This document shows positions 6,359 through 9,567 of a DNA stretch of 9,567 nucleotides, piece by piece. Where the stretch lies: assembly GCA_020049245.1 (NCBI GenBank), contig JAIFLB010000170.1, forward strand, positions 1 to 9,567, given 5' to 3'. This DNA comes from Betaproteobacteria bacterium (lineage in GTDB: Bacteria; Pseudomonadota; Gammaproteobacteria; Burkholderiales; Thiobacillaceae). The notes beneath the pieces are model-generated. The model was given only the letters and a program-made list of their open reading frames with translations. It made no database searches and was not told where the DNA came from. How positions within the stretch are numbered: the stretch's first letter is position 1; each line of letters starts with the position of its first letter. A program made the translations under genes and the position numbers.

Positions 6359-6862
6359 ATGCGCATGATTTCCTTTTTCCTGGCTACTGCTGGCCTGGTT
6401 TCCCTGTCCGCGCAAGCGGCGCCTTTGATGTCCGCTGAATGGGCGACTCAAGCCTGTCAGTCTTGGAATGGCAATCCTGTTCTTACCGATGAACTGGCCG
6501 AGAAGTGGATCAAGAATGACAAGGGTCGTGGCTACAAAGTCATGCATATGTATCGCACAGACTGCGGTGAAGCCGGCAAGGTCGAGATGACCATTTCCGC
6601 CAAGAATGGCAAGGCCATTTGCACCTACGCCGGCAAAGTTCAGCATTCCGAACTGGATCTGGCCTCCGACTACCTGATGCACGCCGAAACCAAGCGCTGG
6701 AAAGAAATGGGCGCTGGTGAATACGGCCCGATGCGCGCGATGATGTTCGGTCGCCTCAAGTTTGAAGGCCCGAAAGGTGAGGCCATGCGGGTTATGGGTC
6801 CGTTCGAGCAATTCCTGCTGATCCCAGGCAAAGTGCCCGGCGACGATTCTTGCCCGAAATAA
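6359..6862 (+). CDS. Exported SCP2-like (sterol carrier fold) protein
   Basis: A protein of 167 residues. The signal peptide MRMISFFLATAGLVSLSAQA is cut after AQA (residue 20), placing it in the periplasm. The mature part reads like an SCP2 domain: a helix LTDELAEKWIKN (42-53), strands around YKVMHMYRTD and GKVEMTISAKNGKAICTYAGK, a long helix with Asp/Trp/Met, then FGRLKFEGPKGEAMRVMGPFEQFL (the 'G.lki.Gd...a..l' end). SCP2 domains bind lipids or other hydrophobic ligands. The mature protein has four cysteines (33, 69, 88, 165), enough for two disulfides. The ATG at 6359 is chosen because GGAG lies nine bases upstream and the signal peptide follows. It appears to be a single-gene unit, closed by the terminator after it. 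Confidence 0.72.
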   Translation: MRMISFFLATAGLVSLSAQAAPLMSAEWATQACQSWNGNPVLTDELAEKWIKNDKGRGYKVMHMYRTDCGEAGKVEMTISAKNGKAICTYAGKVQHSELDLASDYLMHAETKRWKEMGAGEYGPMRAMMFGRLKFEGPKGEAMRVMGPFEQFLLIPGKVPGDDSCPK

Positions 6863-6880
6863 ATTAGTGCGCCTTTTTGA

Positions 6881-6911
6881 AAAAGCCCGCTGCGGTTAAG
6901 CGGGCTTTTTT
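6881..6911. terminator. Strong bidirectional intrinsic terminator
   Basis: The seven-pair stem GCCCGCT (6885-6891) with AGCGGGC (6899-6905) has a seven-base loop. It is flanked by an A-run (6880-6884) and a T-run (6906-6911), so it works on both strands. It lies between the convergent SCP2-like gene (plus) and the coq7 operon (minus) and probably ends both. Confidence 0.9.
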
Positions 6912-6950
6912 CATGGGCAATTCGTAATGCTGAATGGCTGAGGACGTTAC

Positions 6951-7277
6951 TCAGGAGCCGCCAAGCGGCAACAAGCGTGCGAAATATACCAATCCACTCG
7001 ACTCGACTTTCAACAAGCGATCGATATTCGGATGCTTGCCCGGATTCAGTCGCGCGTCCTGCGTATGCTCGGCATACAAAGCCAGCCCTTCCGCCGCAGC
7101 GGTGGCGTTGATGACTTCGTACTTGTTCGTCAGATAGCGATAAATCCGTAACGACCCCTGACTGCCCGCCTTGTTTTCAATCACCTCCACCGGGGAGTCC
7201 GGCGATGATATTTCGATGCCAGCCAGATCATCCACCAGCGGCATATCCACCAGATTGTCGGCAAAACTTCGGTTCAT
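6951..7277 (-). CDS. DUF2322-like small protein downstream of coq7
   Basis: A protein of 108 residues, soluble, with no signal peptide or membrane segment. SFADNLVDMPLVDDLAGIEI, IENKAGSQGSLRIYRYL and ATAAAEGLALYAEHTQDAR followed by PGKHPNIDRLL recall the DUF2322 family, an uncharacterised group of about 100 residues; this is from memory. No function is known to me. It starts 13 bases after the coq7 stop in the same direction, so the two are likely co-transcribed. The ribosome site before the ATG is weak. It ends about 40 bases from the shared terminator. Confidence 0.7.
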   Translation of the reverse strand: MNRSFADNLVDMPLVDDLAGIEISSPDSPVEVIENKAGSQGSLRIYRYLTNKYEVINATAAAEGLALYAEHTQDARLNPGKHPNIDRLLKVESSGLVYFARLLPLGGS

Positions 7278-7290
7278 GACTAATTGCAGT

Positions 7291-7953
7291 TCATAAGCGG
7301 TATGCCGCGAAAGTCAGCACTTTCGATGTCACTTGCATCGCCTGTCTGATCGGCATCGGTAGCGGCACGCCACCGTGTTCGATAGCCGTATCGGCGTGCT
7401 TCATTTCATCGACTTTCATCTGCTCGACAATCGCCCGGCTTTTTGCGTCCTGTTCCGGCAGTTCGCTCAAATGTTCATTCAAGTGGCCTTCAACCTGTCG
7501 CTCCGTCTCGGCCAGAAAACCAAGATTCCATTTATCCCCCAAAGCCCCCGCCAGCGCACCCAGCGCAAAGGAGCCTGCATACCAGAGTGGATTGAAAAAA
7601 CTCTTGTGGCTACCCAGTTCATTCAGACGCTTCTCACACCAGGCCAGATGTTCCGTTTCTTCCTCGGAGGCCTCGATCAAAGCGCGCGCGGTATCCGGAT
7701 TCCGCGCGGTCAGTGCCTGGCCCTGGTAAAGCGCTTGGGCGCACACCTCGCCACTGTGATTGACCCGCATCAAACCCGCTGCGTGGCGCTTTTCAGTCTC
7801 GCTCATTTCCACCTCTTCAACCCCGGCGTCGGGATAAGGCCGACTTGAAGCCGCGGTGGCGAACACCGTTCGCAACGCTTTATCGACTTGCAGAATGAGC
7901 GCATCCGGGCCGTTGGCGAGGACAGAAAAATCGGGCAGCAACTTGAATGACAT
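7291..7953 (-). CDS. coq7: Coq7-family di-iron hydroxylase of ubiquinone synthesis
   Basis: A protein of 220 residues that hydroxylates 2-polyprenyl-3-methyl-6-methoxy-1,4-benzoquinone using O2, the second-last step of ubiquinone synthesis, at the inner membrane. All six metal ligands of the family can be placed by their spacing: Glu69 (RVNHSGEVCAQALYQGQ), Glu99 and His102 (EETEH), Glu151 (ETERQVEGHLNEHL), Glu183 and His186 (DEMKHAD). Residues 120-147 (NPLWYAGSFALGALAGALG) form the hydrophobic segment that sits in the membrane surface. The N-terminal 50 residues are an extension seen in the bacterial ~210-220 residue form. AAGGA lies before the ATG. It is transcribed from its own promoter (TATAAT at 7988-7983) and leads the DUF2322-like gene. 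Confidence 0.95.
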   Translation of the reverse strand: MSFKLLPDFSVLANGPDALILQVDKALRTVFATAASSRPYPDAGVEEVEMSETEKRHAAGLMRVNHSGEVCAQALYQGQALTARNPDTARALIEASEEETEHLAWCEKRLNELGSHKSFFNPLWYAGSFALGALAGALGDKWNLGFLAETERQVEGHLNEHLSELPEQDAKSRAIVEQMKVDEMKHADTAIEHGGVPLPMPIRQAMQVTSKVLTFAAYRL

Positions 7954-7982
7954 GGCGTTTTCCTTCGGGATGGCAAGGTCCG

Positions 7983-7988
7983 ATTATA
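7983..7988 (-). promoter_or_regulatory. -10 box of the coq7 promoter
   Basis: A perfect TATAAT on the minus strand, about 30 bases before the coq7 ATG, giving a leader of roughly 20-25 bases. The only -35-like hexamer, TTGAAT (8014-8009), is 20 bases away, which is too far. The promoter may be activator-dependent or weak. It lies outside the intron, so the insertion left it intact. Confidence 0.6.
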
Positions 7989-8014
7989 TCTGCGGATCAG
8001 TCACCCGGATTCAA

Positions 8015-8264
8015 GCGCAGATGACCCGCATACCGACATACCATTCATCCTTGAAACAGCAGAGGAACCCGTCCGAGGGCGGGGTGGAGAAGCCGGCTGG
8101 CAAGGCGCGACGACGAGTCATGCCGAGGCATGGCGAAGAGGAGCAACGCAGCCAGACGGATTCTCCGTCCCGACAGCGGGCGGGTAGCGGGCTCACCCAC
8201 ATGGTGAGCGTCATCGGAGCGGATAACATCAGACGGCATGAGACCTCACGAGGGCTAAATAGCG
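8015..8264. other. GC-rich gene-free stretch with three hairpins (intron 3' flank)
   Basis: I see no gene here with family features. Small open frames exist on both strands but look random. Three perfect hairpins occur in a row: CATGCC/GGCATG (8119-8132), GACGGA/TCCGTC (8155-8169) and GCTCACC/GGTGAGC (8191-8209). None has a T-run. The stretch lies between the coq7 promoter and the predicted intron 3' end. It may be a gene remnant, a dispersed repeat or the intron's original target site. Confidence 0.5.
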
Positions 8265-8269
8265 GTCGC

Positions 8270-8299
8270 GGTAGAAATGCCGGTCACCCGGCACCCCCC
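8270..8299 (-). ncRNA. Group II intron domain VI with branch-point A
   Basis: A stem of G-rich 5' arm (8299-8288) with 3' arm (8283-8270), capped by a GUGA tetraloop (8287-8284). The stem pairs GG with CC at its base, and A8272 is bulged with U8273 beside it. It is followed by seven bases to 8265. A bulged A 7-8 bases from the 3' end is the group II branch point. Confidence 0.78.
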
Positions 8300-8303
8300 G
8301 CAC

Positions 8304-8337
8304 AGATCCGTACGTGCGGAATTGCCGCATACGGCTC
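8304..8337 (-). ncRNA. Group II intron domain V (catalytic hairpin)
   Basis: The minus strand reads GAGCCGTATGCGG, loop CAATT, then CCGCACGTACGGATC, a domain V of about 33-34 bases. The catalytic triad AGC is at 8336-8334. The lower helix GAGCCGU/ACGGAUC and upper helix UGCGG/CCGCA are split by the two-base CG bulge, as expected. The loop is five bases rather than the usual GNRA tetraloop, and the third base of the lower helix faces A instead of U. Confidence 0.88.
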
Positions 8338-8347
8338 TTGCCTTGGG

Positions 8348-9567
8348 TCATGACGCGAACCTTTGCGACGGATACGGATGCACCCGACGCGGCATTGGCA
8401 GGTATTGCATTTCGAGACGCTCAAATCGCATCCATGTCATCCGCCCCTTTTGACTGCGGCTGCCCAGCGCTGCACGCCATGCTTGGCAAACTTCTCGACG
8501 GAATCCTTCCAGCCTTTTCAGGTTGTCTGGCACCGCAAAGTAGTTGTAATAGCCGCGCAATACGCTCTTCAGCCAGCCACCCACTTGTTCTATCGGGTCG
8601 TGTCGCCGTTTCTTCAGCTTTTCCCGGATCGCCGCGAGTGTGGCTCGCAGCCGCTTTTTCACCGTCAGTCGCAGTATCTTGAAGCCCCCTTGGCGGGTCT
8701 TCGAACAGCAGTGCGTGAAGCCCAGGAAGTCGAAGGTTTCCGGTTTCCCTTGGCCTCGACTTCTGCGCCGCTGCTCCGCGTAGCGGCCAAATTCGATCAG
8801 CCGCGTTTTCTGTGGGTGGAGCGCCAATCCAAACTTGGCCATGCGCGCTTGCAGTGCTTGCAGGAAGCGCTTCGCTTCGTCTTCAAATTGGAATCCCAGT
8901 ACGCTGTCGTCCGCGTAGCGAATCAGGATCACATGTCCTCTGGCTTGGTGTTTCCGCCAGTGTTGCGCCCAGGTATCCAAGACGTAGTGCAGGTAGAGGT
9001 TAGCCAGCAGCGGCGAGATCACCGCTCCTTGCGGCGTCCCCCGTTCGGCTTCGATCCGTTTGCCGTCTTCGATTACTCCGGCCTTGAGCCATTTTTCAAT
9101 GAGCCGCAGGATGCGTTTGTCGGCGATTCGGTGTTGCAGGAATTTCATCATCCAGTCATGGTCGATGCTGTCAAAGTACGCACTGATATCCGCGTCCAGT
9201 ATCCAGCCGATTTGCCGGCTTTCTATCCCCATCCAGACCGCGTCGAGTGCGTCGTGCTGCCCGCGCCCAGGTCGGAATCCATACGAGAAGCCGAGGAAAT
9301 CTTCCTCGTAGATCGCGCTCAGTACCTTGACGACAGCCTGTTGCACGATTTTGTCTTCCACGGCGGCGATGCCGAGTGGACGCAGTTTGCCGTCCGCTTT
9401 GGCGATGTAGGTGCGCCGCGAGGCTTGTGCCCGATAGGCTCCGGTGTGTATCTGCCGGTGCAGTTCGTGCACGCGCTCGTGGAGGATGGCCTCGTAGGCC
9501 TGCCACGTCACGCCGTCCACACCGACCGCCGCCGTTCGATTCAGGTCGTAGAAGCTTTCGACCAGCA
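8348..9567 (-). CDS. Group II intron reverse transcriptase/maturase (N-terminus off window)
   Basis: About 405 residues are visible; the frame stays open to the right edge with LVESFYDLNRTAAVGVDGVTW, so the apparent GTG start near 9520 is internal. Reverse transcriptase motifs follow in order: RPLGIAAVEDKIVQQAV, FSYGFRPGRGQHDAL, ILDADISAYFDSIDH, GTPQGAVISPLLANLYLH and the active-site RYADD (YADD codons 8917-8906). FDFLGFTH and the thumb/maturase region GWLKSVLRGYYNYFAVP come next, ending ...SQKGRMTWMRFERL...HPYPSQRF. There is no HNH endonuclease domain. The protein binds its intron RNA, helps splicing and copies it into DNA at the target. The stop lies 10 bases before domain V. No frameshift or stop is seen in the visible part, so it may be active. 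Confidence 0.95.
   Translation of the reverse strand, partial: LVESFYDLNRTAAVGVDGVTWQAYEAILHERVHELHRQIHTGAYRAQASRRTYIAKADGKLRPLGIAAVEDKIVQQAVVKVLSAIYEEDFLGFSYGFRPGRGQHDALDAVWMGIESRQIGWILDADISAYFDSIDHDWMMKFLQHRIADKRILRLIEKWLKAGVIEDGKRIEAERGTPQGAVISPLLANLYLHYVLDTWAQHWRKHQARGHVILIRYADDSVLGFQFEDEAKRFLQALQARMAKFGLALHPQKTRLIEFGRYAEQRRRSRGQGKPETFDFLGFTHCCSKTRQGGFKILRLTVKKRLRATLAAIREKLKKRRHDPIEQVGGWLKSVLRGYYNYFAVPDNLKRLEGFRREVCQAWRAALGSRSQKGRMTWMRFERLEMQYLPMPRRVHPYPSQRFAS

Larger units (their letters stand above)
8265..9567 (-). mobile_element. Group II intron, 3' part (5' part off window)
   Basis: The element is recognised by its reverse transcriptase/maturase, followed within 15 bases by RNA domain V and then domain VI, whose end sets the 3' splice site at 8265 (last bases AC, with the branch A seven bases before). 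Domains I-IV and the 5' GUGYG end lie to the right of the window. It sits upstream of coq7 in the same orientation. The maturase has no HNH endonuclease, as in intron groups that prime on nascent strands at replication forks or use structured targets. I do not assign a class: the AGC triad argues against typical class C, which often has CGC. Confidence 0.85.

Noticed and set aside
8119..8209. CRISPR array or tandem repeat
   Set aside because: The three hairpins differ from each other in sequence, and no direct repeats with regular spacers are seen here or elsewhere in the window.
8011..8229. Minus-strand open frame of 72 residues between the intron and coq7
   Set aside because: Its composition is rich in Arg, Ser and Pro without recognisable structure, it runs through all three hairpins, and its end abuts the coq7 promoter. 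It may be a gene remnant, but I cannot support it as a gene.
7856..8353. Plus-strand open frame of 165 residues spanning the coq7 start, the flank and the intron end
   Set aside because: It crosses three unrelated elements, including intron domains V and VI, so it is a chance frame.
9171..9506. Second minus-strand frame overlapping the maturase
   Set aside because: It is an Arg-rich shadow of the reverse transcriptase, typical of GC-rich coding DNA.

Overview
The window looks like chromosomal DNA from a Gram-negative proteobacterium, most likely a betaproteobacterium. It has an Mce/MlaE-type envelope transporter, an exported M48 metalloprotease, a lipoprotein with a clear lipobox, the aerobic ubiquinone enzyme Coq7, and a small protein resembling DUF2322, a family I associate with betaproteobacteria. 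The lineage is inferred from gene content, not measured.

Layout: (1) Positions 1-2076, minus strand: an envelope operon. Two paralogous exported SH3b proteins are joined by a 4-base ATGA overlap and followed by a periplasmic M48 metalloprotease that runs off the left edge. (2) 2077-2168: the divergent intergenic region. (3) 2169-5162, plus strand: a tightly packed operon with a diverged MlaE-like permease, a short protein resembling the C-terminal part of an ABC ATPase but lacking a Walker A loop, an MCE substrate-binding protein with a long helical tail, and an unrecognised lipoprotein. The last three genes are linked by ATGA overlaps. (4) 5199-6229, plus: a two-gene YeeE/YedE operon encoding a split sulfur-compound transporter. 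Its promoter carries a perfect 7-base inverted repeat overlapping the -10 box. (5) 6359-6862, plus: an exported SCP2-like protein, closed by a strong terminator that works in both directions. (6) 6951-7953, minus: coq7 and the DUF2322-like gene. (7) 8265-9567, minus: the 3' part of a group II intron, with reverse transcriptase/maturase, domain V and domain VI all readable. It is inserted upstream of coq7 in the same orientation and runs off the right edge. Between the intron and the coq7 promoter lies about 250 bases of GC-rich DNA containing three perfect hairpins and no recognised gene.

The first half is about the cell envelope: lipid transport by the Mce system, with proteolysis and SH3b binding alongside it. 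The best candidate for something not well described is the Mce operon. Its only ATPase-like subunit has no P-loop, has Arg where the catalytic Glu of Walker B should be, and has a degraded signature motif, while the permease's ATPase-facing loop has also drifted. The complex must therefore either borrow an ATPase from elsewhere or work differently.
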